DNA of 64,000 nucleotides from Desulfonatronospira sp964577315 (GTDB taxonomy: Bacteria; Desulfobacterota; Desulfovibrionia; Desulfovibrionales; Desulfonatronovibrionaceae), in contig CAZNYT010000003.1 in assembly GCA_964577315.1 (NCBI GenBank), positions 6,687 through 70,686 on the forward strand, written 5' to 3'. A program made the position numbers and the translations under genes. Position 1 is the stretch's first letter. Every line of letters starts with the position of its first letter. The notes under the pieces were generated by a model. It was not told where the DNA came from. It did not search any database and worked only from the letters and a program-made list of their open reading frames with translations. Below are positions 16,137-25,364 of the stretch, one piece after another.

Positions 16137-16910
16137 TTATATAATGTCCGGGATTTTCAAAGCTTTACCCACTGGGGCGGTGTAAACAACGAATTCCTCG
16201 TTTCCGTCCAAACCTACCAATTCATCCATTGCTTCTTGGTCATATGCGCCAACAGCACAAGTTCCGGCCCCTATGGCCTCGCAAGCCAGGTACAGGTTTT
16301 GACAAACGTGACCTGCATCCATGAGGATCACCCTGTAGGCAGTGGAACCGTAGCGCCATTCCATGCGGTAGGGGAGGCAAGACCAGACAAAAGTAACAGC
16401 CCCTAGTCCAATGAATTTCTGGCCGAAGGCGGCCTGGGACAAGGCGTTTTTTAGATAAGGTATCTCCTTTATGAAAAGGAGTTCGTTTTCCAGGGGAAGA
16501 TAGCGGTAGAGCCCGGACTGTAGCTGCTGTACCTGCCGAATGAAAACATAAGTCTCAAAGCTGTGTCTCGCACCCGCAGAAGGCACATTTCTCAAGGCAG
16601 TGGAATTGTCCACTACCTTCCGGATACCTTGAGTGGACCACAGCAGAAAAGAGAGTTCCTCGAACTGCAAGGGCTCATCCGAGTACTTCCTCCTGCTTCT
16701 GCGACTGGCAATAATTTGATCCAACCTGGCATCTTTGACTACGCTCTGCCATGTTTCCGGCGGAGCTAATTTAATCCGGTGGGTGTTGGGGTCGTATGGC
16801 TTTTGTACGGGAGGAGCAGAAAGTCCCTTGTTTTGATCGGTCTGGGAAAAATCTACTTCTTTGCGCAGGGAATCCTTTAAAAATTCCCGATCAGGTATTT
16901 TAGGGTTCAT
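16137..16910 (-). CDS. SagB/ThcOx-type nitroreductase-fold oxidoreductase
   Basis: A 257-aa FMN-dependent nitroreductase-fold protein of the SagB/ThcOx group. Key features are the FMN-binding RRSRRKYSDEPL (about residue 69), PSAGARHSFETYVF (about 108), a conserved bulge YRVILMDAGHVCQNLYLACEAIGAGTCAVGAYD (about 195-227) and a final PVGK. Related proteins oxidise azoline rings in peptide natural products, but many free-standing members occur with no peptide cluster. Here no YcaO cyclase or precursor peptide is nearby, so the substrate is unknown. It is followed on the same strand, upstream, by a 66-aa protein gene. Confidence 0.88.
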   Translation of the reverse strand: MNPKIPDREFLKDSLRKEVDFSQTDQNKGLSAPPVQKPYDPNTHRIKLAPPETWQSVVKDARLDQIIASRRSRRKYSDEPLQFEELSFLLWSTQGIRKVVDNSTALRNVPSAGARHSFETYVFIRQVQQLQSGLYRYLPLENELLFIKEIPYLKNALSQAAFGQKFIGLGAVTFVWSCLPYRMEWRYGSTAYRVILMDAGHVCQNLYLACEAIGAGTCAVGAYDQEAMDELVGLDGNEEFVVYTAPVGKALKIPDII

Positions 16911-16997
16911 ATATCCTCCAAAATTTGAGCCGATAGTCCGGAAAAGGGGCTTCCAGGCTCTTAAATAAAAAAGAGTAGTTATATAGTGATTTACTAG

Positions 16998-17198
16998 CTA
17001 GCCTTGAGAACTTTGCTCTCCCAACAATTCGTTCAAGGCTTGGGTGTAAGCGTTCCGAGCGGTTTGAAGCGCAGCCACCTCACCTTTTAGCTCTGCTATC
17101 CTGTGATCCACAAATTTTATGGAATTCACTTGATTCCTGGCTTCCTGGGACAATTGCTCCGTGTCGTACTCCTGCCCGTCAATATTTACTTTGGCCAT
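16998..17198 (-). CDS. 66-aa coiled-coil protein (possibly DUF6447)
   Basis: A 66-aa acidic protein opening with MAKVNIDGQEYDTEQLSQEA, a short beta-hairpin followed by a helix with coiled-coil character (about 28-60). I believe this matches a small uncharacterised family (DUF6447), but that is from memory of the pattern. An AGGAGA-like ribosome-binding site precedes the ATG. Function unknown. Confidence 0.68.
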   Translation of the reverse strand: MAKVNIDGQEYDTEQLSQEARNQVNSIKFVDHRIAELKGEVAALQTARNAYTQALNELLGEQSSQG

Positions 17199-17316
17199 TG
17201 TCTTTCTCCTTAGTTTGTTTGTTGCTAAGACTCTATATACTAGACTATAATATAATGAATAGTTGTCAAAAGCCTATGATTTTACACAAATTTTATAGTG
17301 CATGAATCCTGAGGGA

Positions 17317-20300
17317 TCAAGCTAAAAAATAACTATCAGCCTTATTTGGCCCCAAATTCGATAGCTGGGGTGAAGAGAACTTTAGGTAAGGTATGATCTT
17401 GCGGTTTTTATCCCTGCTGGTGCCGTCATAGGTTATGGAGACAATTGGCACACCGGTTCTTTTTTCAATGGTTTTCCCCATGGCCTGGGTCACCATGGAG
17501 GGACAGCAAAAGGAGGGACTGGTTTGGACAAATAGGGATACTTCTGGATGGTGTTTGAGAAGATAATATATCTTTAAAAGATTATCCATGGATTCTCCGT
17601 TGTTTTCCGGAATAACCCCGAATTGGGACAAGATTCTCTCCGGCTTGATATTGTATTCCGGGAGCGGCTCCTGCAGTATCTCGTGAAAATGCCGGTAATA
17701 TGTCTTTTCCCGGCGCATCATGGCCTCCAAAATAGCCCGGTTGCCCAGTATAACCAAATATTTGCCCTCAGCGAACCATTTCTTAAAATAGACCCGGGAG
17801 ATCATTTTTACGTAATCGCTATACGGCGTGGTTATGGCCTCTCCCCCGTAAGTTTCGATGAATTTTATCAGTTCTTGATTGAAAACAGGGTTGTCCCGGA
17901 CATACAAGTCCCCGAAAACGGCCACTTTTATCCGATCTCTGGGTACGGTTTCAATATTTTTGAACATCTGGGTTACTTCCCGGGACACTGCCTCCTTATC
18001 TCTTAGTCCCAGGAATGCTTGTTCCATGAGCTCCAGAGCAGTCTCCATAACCTGGTCCGTTTCCCCGGGGTTTCTTTCATAAGGCCTTGTCCTGCATCCC
18101 ATCCTGCGCAGCAATCCTCCGAACATGAATGCAAAGTACGCATTCATGGTAGCCTTAAGGGATACATCCGAAAAAGATATGGTGCCAGTATAAACACCGG
18201 ATTTCTCCATACCTTGTCCATAATCCGATATCATCTGCTTTAGTTTATAGGGATAGAGCGGAATGTTGCAGGCAATCTGGGCCTTGGCCATCCAGAGAAC
18301 CGCGCTTTCGGGGTTAATATCCTTTGCTTGCACCTGATCCACGAATTCCTGGGCAATTACGTTTATGGGAAGGCACTGGCCGTTGTTCAAGCGCATGCTG
18401 CGTTTTATCACCTCGGGGCTTTCCTCCATCAAGCGGGCGTCTATCCCTTCCCTCCTGAGGTTGGCAACCAAAAGGCGACAAGTAAGAGGATCCCAATTGG
18501 GAAACATTACTGTTTTGCCTTCTAGCCCCCTGGTATTCTCGGGGTTTATCCTGGCTGGAACCGGTGCAAGACTTTTTTCCCTTGACCAGTGATTTTTGAA
18601 GGCCCGGATAGCTGCCTCCACCCGAGTTTCATAGCCCACGCTGGATCCGTGTTCATCCATCTCCAATATCAAGTAGGGCTTGTCCGCGCTATCCATGAGT
18701 CTTTGAAAAACGTCCCTTAAGAAAGAGTCCGGGGAACAGTTGAAAGAGGTTATAAGAACTGGATACAGTCCCGGTGTATTGGCCACGTACTGTGCGGCCT
18801 GGATTATATCCGCGCCGTAATTCCAGTGCAGCTCGTTCAAAAAGGGTTTTATTGAGGAGGCGTCCAGCTTGTCCTGGGAGATCATGTCTTGGAAAAAGGT
18901 TTTGATTCCCATGGTGGCAAAGATTCGGGGGATATTCTTGTTCATGGCAGGATCCAGAACAGTGTAGGGCCTGCCCAGAAGCATTACACTCAGCTCCTGT
19001 CCCGGATAAAAAAGTCTGTCCAGGATCTCTCTCCATTTCTTCCGGGCTTTAAACTTGTTTTCCCGGGCCTGCTTAAAGGCCCGGACTATTTCCATGAATC
19101 CCAAGTTTTCGTTCATTTTCTGGACTGCCCGGTATAGCTCCATTTGCTTATGCCATTCCGAATACAGGTATTTTATGACCGGGGAGAGCAGTTTTTCCGC
19201 GGCCCGGTTATTTATGCCTGCTGTCAAGGAGGGTATGAACTGGGAGTAGTAACAGTACTGGCGTCTGGCCGGTTCATTCTTTTCCTGGTTTTCCAGGTAA
19301 TAGGGCAGGAATATGAAATCCGCCTGTTCCGCCAGTTTTGCTACCTGGCCGTGCATGGCGGTAATAGGTGCGCAAAACTCCGCACCAGTCCATTTTTGTC
19401 CTATATTAACAGGATATGAACCGATTTCGCTGCCAGCAACGGTTCTCATCCCCAGGCGATTGAAAAAATCCACCCACATGGAGACGTCTTCTTGCATATA
19501 CAGGGTATCCGGGAGGCCTATCACGGGGTGATTCCCGCCCTGAATCCGGTTTTTACTGGGAAAATTTTTTCGGTAAAGTCTCCATAGATCCATTCCTGAG
19601 GTATTGTTATCCACAAAGCGCTGGGTTGAGTAATCCCGGCCGCACAAGAAACCGTACCCCACAGGTCCGTCCTTCATGTCAGCCACGGTTAGCTTGCAGT
19701 GATTGGAACACAGTTCGCATATCTCGGAACGCACCGGGATGTTTTCCTTGTACAGCCCCAGTCCCCGGAATGTACTGTCCCGGACTTGTGTGTCCACCAG
19801 GTTAAGAGCCGCGCCCAGTGCCCCTGTAAGATGGCAAAAAGAAGATACGTGTATGGGCTGATTCAGGCGTTGTTCAAACGCGGCTACCAGGGCCCGGTTC
19901 TTGGCAGTTGCCCCTTGAAAGCAAACTACCTCTCCTATGCTGTTTTCCACGGCTACTTTGTTCAGGTAATTCTCGCGTACGGAGTGCAAAGCGGCTGCAA
20001 GCACCTCGTTTGCCGTGTGCCCCCGGCTCAGGTAGTAATTAATGTCCCTCTCCATGAATACCGTACACCTATCACTTGTCATAGGGGACTGCACTCCCAA
20101 GGTCCGGTCCGCGTAATCAGCAAGAGGGATACCCAGCTTTTCAGCCTGTTCTTCGAGGAAGCTCCCGGTTCCAGCCGCACACACGGTGTTCATGAGTGAA
20201 AAGGTTACTCTGCCGTTCTTGAGGGTGGTGAACTTGGAATCCTGCCCCCCGATTTCGATAATGGTGTCCACCTGGGGGTGCAACTCCAGGGCGGCCCGGG

Positions 20301-21570
20301 CATGGGCAGTGATTTCGTCCAGTATTTGGTCCGCACCGGATAGCTTGCCCACGAATTTTCGGCCGGAGCCTGTGCTGCCCGCCCCTTTCACCTTCAAGGA
20401 AATATTCTGTTGGTAAGCTAGATCATCCATGGTCTCCAACAGACTGCAAAGGGCCTGAACCGGACTTCCAGCGGTCCGGGTATAAAAACCCGCCAGTACC
20501 TTTTTCTCAGGGGACAACCATACCGCCTTGGTACTAGTAGAGCCTATATCCATACCAAGATAGACCGGGCAATCAGTGTTTGGTTCCAGGTGTGGGTACA
20601 AATTAACTTCCACCGACGTGGCATGATCTTTTGAAATAGGCTTGTATTCGTAGTCCTGCTTAGACTCAAAATCCGGGCAACAGGACTGGGAAAGTATTAG
20701 AGGCGGGCAGGTGGAGGTTTGGGGAAAATCACTCCGGTCCAGTATATCTGTTTTGTCGTGCCGGTAAGAAACCCAAACGCCGTGTTCCTCCAACAACCTC
20801 AGGCCAGCCCCCCATGCTCCGTATAGATGGGCCATTTCATCTATCACCGGATCTGCACCGAGCATTTCCCCAATGTGGGAGAGCACCGCCCGGTTTTTGG
20901 CTACTCCGCCGCAAAGGATTACCGGCTTGGATACTCTTTCGTGCTTGAAAAGCGTATTCGCGATGTTCTGGGACAGGCCTCGGCACAGCCCATCACATAT
21001 CTCGGGCAGCGTAAGTCCTTCCTGCTGGGCATGCACCAGGTCTGTCTTGGCGAACACAGCGCACCTAGATGCGATTTTGGGGAGAGAGCCGCAGTTGGAG
21101 GAAGCAATCTCAGCTAGCTCGGCACTGCCTGACAGTTTCAGACGTCTGGCCTGTTGGTCCAAAAAGCTCCCGGTCCCGGAAGCACAGGAAGTATTGGTCC
21201 TGAGCCCAGTGTATTCCCCGTTGGAATCGAATGTGAGCATGTAGAACTGTTCCCCGCCCACGTGCAGAATCGTCCCGACCTGGGCATGTCGTTGCCGAGC
21301 AGCGGCAATGGTGGCCACTCGGTCATCGCAGAGAAAATCCGCTTTAATAAAGGCAGGGGTCTGATCCGTGGCAGCTACTGCCCTGATATAATCAAAATTC
21401 GTATTTTGCAGCATCCCTTCCAAGGTTCGGGATACATTGCCCTGGTGGAATGCATACATGCTCTGAGCCACCTGTCCGTCCGGTTCAAGGATAACCGTGG
21501 CCACCGATACCGAACCGACATCTATACCCAGTACTAGGTTTTCCACTGAAGAATTAGCAGTTTTATCCAT
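17317..21570 (-). CDS. Giant acyl-CoA dehydratase activase-like protein (two ASKHA ATPase domains plus HgdB-like half)
   Basis: A 1417-aa protein of the BcrAD/BadFG/HgdC activase family. In characterised members the ATPase dimer carries one [4Fe-4S] cluster and injects an electron into a 2-hydroxyacyl-CoA dehydratase or benzoyl-CoA reductase. Here two ATPase copies are fused: GIDVGS (15-20) with cluster-type cysteines C129 and C170, and GMDIGSTSTK (339-348) with C464 and C502. A CxxCxxxC cluster (618-625, then 643) begins a DUF2229-type region and a long C-terminal part resembling dehydratase component D. No dehydratase or CoA-transferase gene is adjacent, so its target is unknown. Confidence 0.88.
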   Translation of the reverse strand: MDKTANSSVENLVLGIDVGSVSVATVILEPDGQVAQSMYAFHQGNVSRTLEGMLQNTNFDYIRAVAATDQTPAFIKADFLCDDRVATIAAARQRHAQVGTILHVGGEQFYMLTFDSNGEYTGLRTNTSCASGTGSFLDQQARRLKLSGSAELAEIASSNCGSLPKIASRCAVFAKTDLVHAQQEGLTLPEICDGLCRGLSQNIANTLFKHERVSKPVILCGGVAKNRAVLSHIGEMLGADPVIDEMAHLYGAWGAGLRLLEEHGVWVSYRHDKTDILDRSDFPQTSTCPPLILSQSCCPDFESKQDYEYKPISKDHATSVEVNLYPHLEPNTDCPVYLGMDIGSTSTKAVWLSPEKKVLAGFYTRTAGSPVQALCSLLETMDDLAYQQNISLKVKGAGSTGSGRKFVGKLSGADQILDEITAHARAALELHPQVDTIIEIGGQDSKFTTLKNGRVTFSLMNTVCAAGTGSFLEEQAEKLGIPLADYADRTLGVQSPMTSDRCTVFMERDINYYLSRGHTANEVLAAALHSVRENYLNKVAVENSIGEVVCFQGATAKNRALVAAFEQRLNQPIHVSSFCHLTGALGAALNLVDTQVRDSTFRGLGLYKENIPVRSEICELCSNHCKLTVADMKDGPVGYGFLCGRDYSTQRFVDNNTSGMDLWRLYRKNFPSKNRIQGGNHPVIGLPDTLYMQEDVSMWVDFFNRLGMRTVAGSEIGSYPVNIGQKWTGAEFCAPITAMHGQVAKLAEQADFIFLPYYLENQEKNEPARRQYCYYSQFIPSLTAGINNRAAEKLLSPVIKYLYSEWHKQMELYRAVQKMNENLGFMEIVRAFKQARENKFKARKKWREILDRLFYPGQELSVMLLGRPYTVLDPAMNKNIPRIFATMGIKTFFQDMISQDKLDASSIKPFLNELHWNYGADIIQAAQYVANTPGLYPVLITSFNCSPDSFLRDVFQRLMDSADKPYLILEMDEHGSSVGYETRVEAAIRAFKNHWSREKSLAPVPARINPENTRGLEGKTVMFPNWDPLTCRLLVANLRREGIDARLMEESPEVIKRSMRLNNGQCLPINVIAQEFVDQVQAKDINPESAVLWMAKAQIACNIPLYPYKLKQMISDYGQGMEKSGVYTGTISFSDVSLKATMNAYFAFMFGGLLRRMGCRTRPYERNPGETDQVMETALELMEQAFLGLRDKEAVSREVTQMFKNIETVPRDRIKVAVFGDLYVRDNPVFNQELIKFIETYGGEAITTPYSDYVKMISRVYFKKWFAEGKYLVILGNRAILEAMMRREKTYYRHFHEILQEPLPEYNIKPERILSQFGVIPENNGESMDNLLKIYYLLKHHPEVSLFVQTSPSFCCPSMVTQAMGKTIEKRTGVPIVSITYDGTSRDKNRKIIPYLKFSSPQLSNLGPNKADSYFLA

Positions 21571-21621
21571 TTACGTCTTCCTGACCGGTCTTTAAAAGAC
21601 ACCCTTGCACCGCGTGTAGAC

Positions 21622-23028
21622 TTAGAATGCCTGGCTTATAACATCCCGGTAGTTACGGATGCTCTGTACAAAGTGAACCGGCTCGTAGCCCCGGGCGTAT
21701 CCATAGCGCAGCCTGGGGTAATAGTTCGGGTCGGACAGCAGGGGGAGAACTTCGCGCATATCGGACCAGGAATCCGGGTTCTTGCCCAAGTCTCGGGCCA
21801 ATTGACGGGCATCCAAGAGATGTCCCCGGCCCACGTTATAGCTGGCCAGGGCCAGGTAGGTGCGGTCCGGTTCCGGGATATCCTCGGGAAGACGCTCGTG
21901 TCGATCGGCAAGATACCGAGCTCCTCCCTGGATGCTTTGAGCCGGGTCCAACCGGTTCTCTACGCCCAGCATTTTAGCAGTTCTCTGGGTAAGCATCATC
22001 ATGCCCCGTACTCCAGTGGGACTACGGGCGTTAGGATCCCAATGCGATTCCCGGTAGGCAACGGCAGCCAACAGGTCCGCATCCAAACCGGTTTTTTCCG
22101 CCGCACGGATAAATTCTTCTTTATACCGGGGAAGGCGATCTTGAATGCGTCTCTTAAGTGCGCGCATATGCACAAAATCGAAGTCACCAATATACTCGTA
22201 GTATTTCTGTTCCACTGCATCTATGGCTTCATCCCCTTCCCGGCTGTTCATCCAGGCAAAAGCTTTTTGGGCCAGTTCCTCCATGCCACTAGGAAGATAC
22301 CAGCCCAGATTCTGTCCCTGGGTGAGATCCATGGCCACTTGTAATTGGGGCATAAAACGGCGATTGACCTGAACTATATTGGAATCAGCCACAGTGCATT
22401 GCAGTTCCTGCTGGGAAACTTGTCCCAATAGGACTTCTGTGCTCATATCCTTTTCAGTGAACTCCAGATTCGAATATTCCCGGGAGAGCTCCTGCAGTCT
22501 TTCCGCATAGCTGGAGCCCGAGGTAACATGGATCTCTATCCCGGAGAGCTGTTCCGGATTTCTGGGCAAGGGACGCACCGTGCGGTTGCAGACTACTTGC
22601 TGAGTAATCTCGGTATGGGCAGGTCCTCTCTCGAAGCGCTCATTGCGGCTGTCCAGGTGGGTTAGACCCGAAGCTGCCAGATGGGCACCCCTGACTTCAA
22701 GAACTTTCAATACTTCAGCAGTAGTAGGCACCACTATCCATTCTATCTCCCAGCCTTGGGACTGGGCAAATTCCACGGCCAGATCGTGTTCCGGTCCAGC
22801 AGGTTGTTGGTGCCGGTCCAGGTAATAGGTGGTGGAGCCGTTACGGGTAACTACCTTCAAAACTCCGCTCTCTTCCGGGGAAGTATCAGCAGTAGAAAAA
22901 TCTATTTTCTGGAACATAACATCCACGTCGAGCTCGGATTCCTCGGGTTCCTGGCTGCATGCAGCCAAAAGCAGCAAAAGTCCCGTGAGAGCAATTGTTT
23001 TGCATACTTGAAAAAGAGATTCAGGCAT
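21622..23028 (-). CDS. mltF: MltF-like lytic murein transglycosylase lipoprotein
   Basis: A 468-aa lipoprotein (lipobox LLAACS at about residue 24). Residues about 55-275 resemble a periplasmic amino-acid-binding domain (SBP type 3); residues about 310-440 form a soluble-lytic-transglycosylase domain. The catalytic Glu is in AVAYRESHWDPNA and is followed by GVRGMMMLT. The two-domain order is that of MltF, which cleaves peptidoglycan glycan strands to 1,6-anhydro products in the periplasm. The length is usual. It lies between the giant activase and an MBL hydrolase, all on the minus strand, with no sign of a shared role. Confidence 0.93.
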   Translation of the reverse strand: MPESLFQVCKTIALTGLLLLLAACSQEPEESELDVDVMFQKIDFSTADTSPEESGVLKVVTRNGSTTYYLDRHQQPAGPEHDLAVEFAQSQGWEIEWIVVPTTAEVLKVLEVRGAHLAASGLTHLDSRNERFERGPAHTEITQQVVCNRTVRPLPRNPEQLSGIEIHVTSGSSYAERLQELSREYSNLEFTEKDMSTEVLLGQVSQQELQCTVADSNIVQVNRRFMPQLQVAMDLTQGQNLGWYLPSGMEELAQKAFAWMNSREGDEAIDAVEQKYYEYIGDFDFVHMRALKRRIQDRLPRYKEEFIRAAEKTGLDADLLAAVAYRESHWDPNARSPTGVRGMMMLTQRTAKMLGVENRLDPAQSIQGGARYLADRHERLPEDIPEPDRTYLALASYNVGRGHLLDARQLARDLGKNPDSWSDMREVLPLLSDPNYYPRLRYGYARGYEPVHFVQSIRNYRDVISQAF

Positions 23029-23117
23029 GCAAACCTCCTTTCAGAATTTAAACTTAGTAGTCCATACAATAAAAATTATGTTGCTGGGCGTCTACTGAAG
23101 AATGGTCATTTTAGTTT

Positions 23118-23141
23118 GGGTAAAACGTGGTGAATAGTTGC
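23118..23141 (-). repeat. Dispersed repeat, half copy (c)
   Basis: GGGTAAAACGTGGTGAATAG-type unit, reading as GCAACTATTCACCACG on the minus strand, in the gap between the mltF-like and MBL-fold genes. Confidence 0.65.
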
Positions 23142-23201
23142 TTTTTGTGAAGAATAACTTCTTGAAACGCCTTGGTTTTTAGGATCCTGCTTTATTATCG
23201 A

Positions 23202-23807
23202 TTAAGGCTTGTAGAATCCGTATTCCCGAGCGTTTATATTGTGGCGTTTTTCCTGGCGCAGAGTGGAGGTGGGGGTAGGGCCGTAGTCGTGTCCGGGCAT
23301 AACCAAGGTTTCCTCGGGCAGTTCCATTATTCTGCGGATGGATGCCCCCAGAGTGGGCCTATGGCTATAAGGGAAATCAGTACGACCACTATCACCCACG
23401 AACAGAGTATCACCGGTAAAGAGCCTGCCCCCGGCATAGTAGCAGACTCCTCCGGGAGTATGTCCCGGGGTATGTAAAACTTCCAAACGAAGCGTATTCC
23501 CGGCTTCAATTATGTCGCCGTCATGTAAGGCGACATCTACTTCCTGTTCATAATACGGGATGTCCTCCTTATGCATGGCTAGCAGGGCACCGGTTTTTTG
23601 CTTGAGCTGGGAGGCCACATCAGTGTGGTCATAATGGAAATGGGTGGCCAGTATGTATTTTAAATCCAGATTTTGCTTGAAAAGCTCTTCCAGGATGTTA
23701 TCAAGACCAGCCCCGGGATCAATTACCACCGCTTTCGAGGTTTCAGGACAGGCTAAAACGTAAACAAAATTGTCCATGCTGCCAGCTTTGATTTGGTTTA
23801 CCAGCAT
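23202..23807 (-). CDS. MBL-fold metallo-hydrolase (glyoxalase II-like)
   Basis: A 201-aa metallo-beta-lactamase-fold hydrolase. The metal-binding motif THFHYDHTD (about residues 56-64) is followed by HTPGHTPGG (about 111), FTGDTLFVGDSGRTD (about 130) and MPGHDYGP (about 169), which gives a dinuclear metal site. The short C-terminus and motif spacing fit the glyoxalase II-like or thiol-ester hydrolase group rather than true glyoxalase II (about 250 aa). The substrate is uncertain. Cytoplasmic; no signal peptide. Confidence 0.9.
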   Translation of the reverse strand: MLVNQIKAGSMDNFVYVLACPETSKAVVIDPGAGLDNILEELFKQNLDLKYILATHFHYDHTDVASQLKQKTGALLAMHKEDIPYYEQEVDVALHDGDIIEAGNTLRLEVLHTPGHTPGGVCYYAGGRLFTGDTLFVGDSGRTDFPYSHRPTLGASIRRIMELPEETLVMPGHDYGPTPTSTLRQEKRHNINAREYGFYKP

Positions 23808-23846
23808 AAGCTCTCCTCAGTACAAGGATTAAAATAAAACATGATA

Positions 23847-23868
23847 GTAAAACATGGTGAATAGTTGC
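23847..23868 (-). repeat. Dispersed repeat, half copy (d)
   Basis: GTAAAACATGGTGAATAGTT-type unit in the gap upstream of the MBL-fold gene, in minus orientation like copy (c). Confidence 0.65.
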
Positions 23869-23970
23869 AAATTTGCTGTTATTGGATAGCGCTGTTTATA
23901 GAGACCAGGCTGTCCATAAATTTTTTGCTGACTTAATACTGGTGAAAAGTCAATGCACAATATTTGGCCA

Positions 23971-23998
23971 CAAAAAAACCCGGCGAGTGCCGGGTTTT
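23971..23998 (-). terminator. Rho-independent terminator of ppaC
   Basis: A perfect 10-bp hairpin (23975-23984 pairs with 23989-23998) with a 4-base loop. On the minus strand it ends in a run of T, 25 bases after the ppaC stop codon. Confidence 0.85.
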
Positions 23999-24022
23999 AA
24001 AGAAAGTCAGCTAGTAATGTTT

Positions 24023-24943
24023 TTATCCGTAAGCCTTTTCAAAGTTGGGGACCACTTGTTTCTTGCGGCTCATAACACCGTCCAGCCAAACGGATCTTCC
24101 ATCGACTTCTTTTCCGAAGGCCTTTTGTACCGGGGAGGTATCATCCGCCAGAACCAAGAGCTCGGTTCCTTCCTTCATGATGTCGGTCAGCATGAAGTAA
24201 ACCGCATTCCGGTTAGCCTCTTCCTTGACCTTTTTCATTTCCTCGTACAGGGAATCCTTGATGGGCTCTATAATGGAGAGGTCCACAACCTCCACCTGTC
24301 CGATGCCGACTTTGTTGCCGGCCATGTCAAAGTCCTTGAAGTCCCTGAAAAGGATGTCCCGGGGAGTGTCCTGATCCACAGCAGACTTGACCTTGAACAT
24401 TTCCATGCCCAGGGAGGTTATGTCGCTGACATCGGCAATCTTGGCCAGATCTTCGGCAGCCTTCTTGTCATCCTGGGTGCAGGTGGCGGACTTGAAGATA
24501 ACGGTATCGCTGAGAATGGAGCACAGCATGATGCCAGCTATATTCTTGGGAATCTCAACGCCGTAGAATTCATACATGGCCTTGATCACGGTGCAGGTAC
24601 AGCCCACGGGCCAGATCCAGCATTCCAAGGGGTTAGGGGTGGTCACATCGCCTAGCTTGTGATGGTCGATGATGCCCAAGATTTCAGCATCTTTCAGGTC
24701 ATCCGGGCTTTGGGCCAAATCGGAGTGGTCCACCAGGATAACTTTTTGTCCAGCAACGGAGGTAATGGTTTCCGGGTAGCTAACACCAAACTTGTCCAGG
24801 ACAAATTTGCTTTCCGGGGTAAGCTCTCCTTGAGTAGCAGGCTTGGAATCAACTCCGGTCTTGGATTTCAGATCGGCAACAGCGATTGCGGAGCATATGG
24901 AATCGGTATCCGGACTCTTGTGGCCAAAAACAATTACAGACAT
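24023..24943 (-). CDS. ppaC: Manganese-dependent inorganic pyrophosphatase (family II)
   Basis: A 306-aa family II pyrophosphatase hydrolysing pyrophosphate to two phosphates and pulling biosynthetic reactions forward. The DHH-family motifs are complete: VFGHKSPDTDSICSA (His and two Asp metal ligands), LVDHSD (about 71-76) and the DHH in GIIDHHKLGD (about 90-99). The C-terminal DHHA2 domain carries the SRKKQVVP active-site segment (about 292). The length is standard. It has AGGAGG six bases upstream and its own terminator, so it is probably monocistronic and well expressed. Confidence 0.96.
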   Translation of the reverse strand: MSVIVFGHKSPDTDSICSAIAVADLKSKTGVDSKPATQGELTPESKFVLDKFGVSYPETITSVAGQKVILVDHSDLAQSPDDLKDAEILGIIDHHKLGDVTTPNPLECWIWPVGCTCTVIKAMYEFYGVEIPKNIAGIMLCSILSDTVIFKSATCTQDDKKAAEDLAKIADVSDITSLGMEMFKVKSAVDQDTPRDILFRDFKDFDMAGNKVGIGQVEVVDLSIIEPIKDSLYEEMKKVKEEANRNAVYFMLTDIMKEGTELLVLADDTSPVQKAFGKEVDGRSVWLDGVMSRKKQVVPNFEKAYG

Positions 24944-25364
24944 AAACTACCTCCTAGGTTTCTTTTTTTTTGTGTTCACATGGATTTATAACTAGACCCT
25001 CATACCACGAACCTAAGTCTCTGCCAAGCTGAAATTTGGTGCTGGATAAGGTATTTACTGGTCAGCAAGAGAACCCAGACCATTATTACTCATTCGGAGC
25101 CATAATCATGGGAAGGATTGAATGGGTCTTTTATTACTTCTTTTTTTAAAATATGACAAGGGGTTTAGTGAACCTGCAGATAACTAAAACAATAGGGCAA
25201 ACAGATATTGGGCCGAAATCAAGTTTTATTGCAGCTGCTCACCATATTTTAAATCCTCCAAGGAACCTGACCCATGAATGAAAGATTGATCTTTTCAAGT
25301 GATATAGGTATTAGACACATTACTTGTCAAAATAATTTCTTATTGCTTGGGATGCGGTGGATTC
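24944..25364. other. Intergenic region with one half repeat, otherwise nothing recognised
   Basis: A 421-base AT-rich gap between the divergent ppaC and CYTH genes. It contains half repeat (e) at 25231-25253 and a poly-T tract near 25140. No supported gene was found; the frame from 25274 overlaps the CYTH gene and has no family resemblance. Confidence 0.5.
25231..25253 (+). repeat. Dispersed repeat, half copy (e), diverged
   Basis: GCAGCTGCTCACCATATTTT resembles the half unit with two changes in the first nine bases. It lies about 110 bases upstream of the CYTH gene. Confidence 0.45.
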
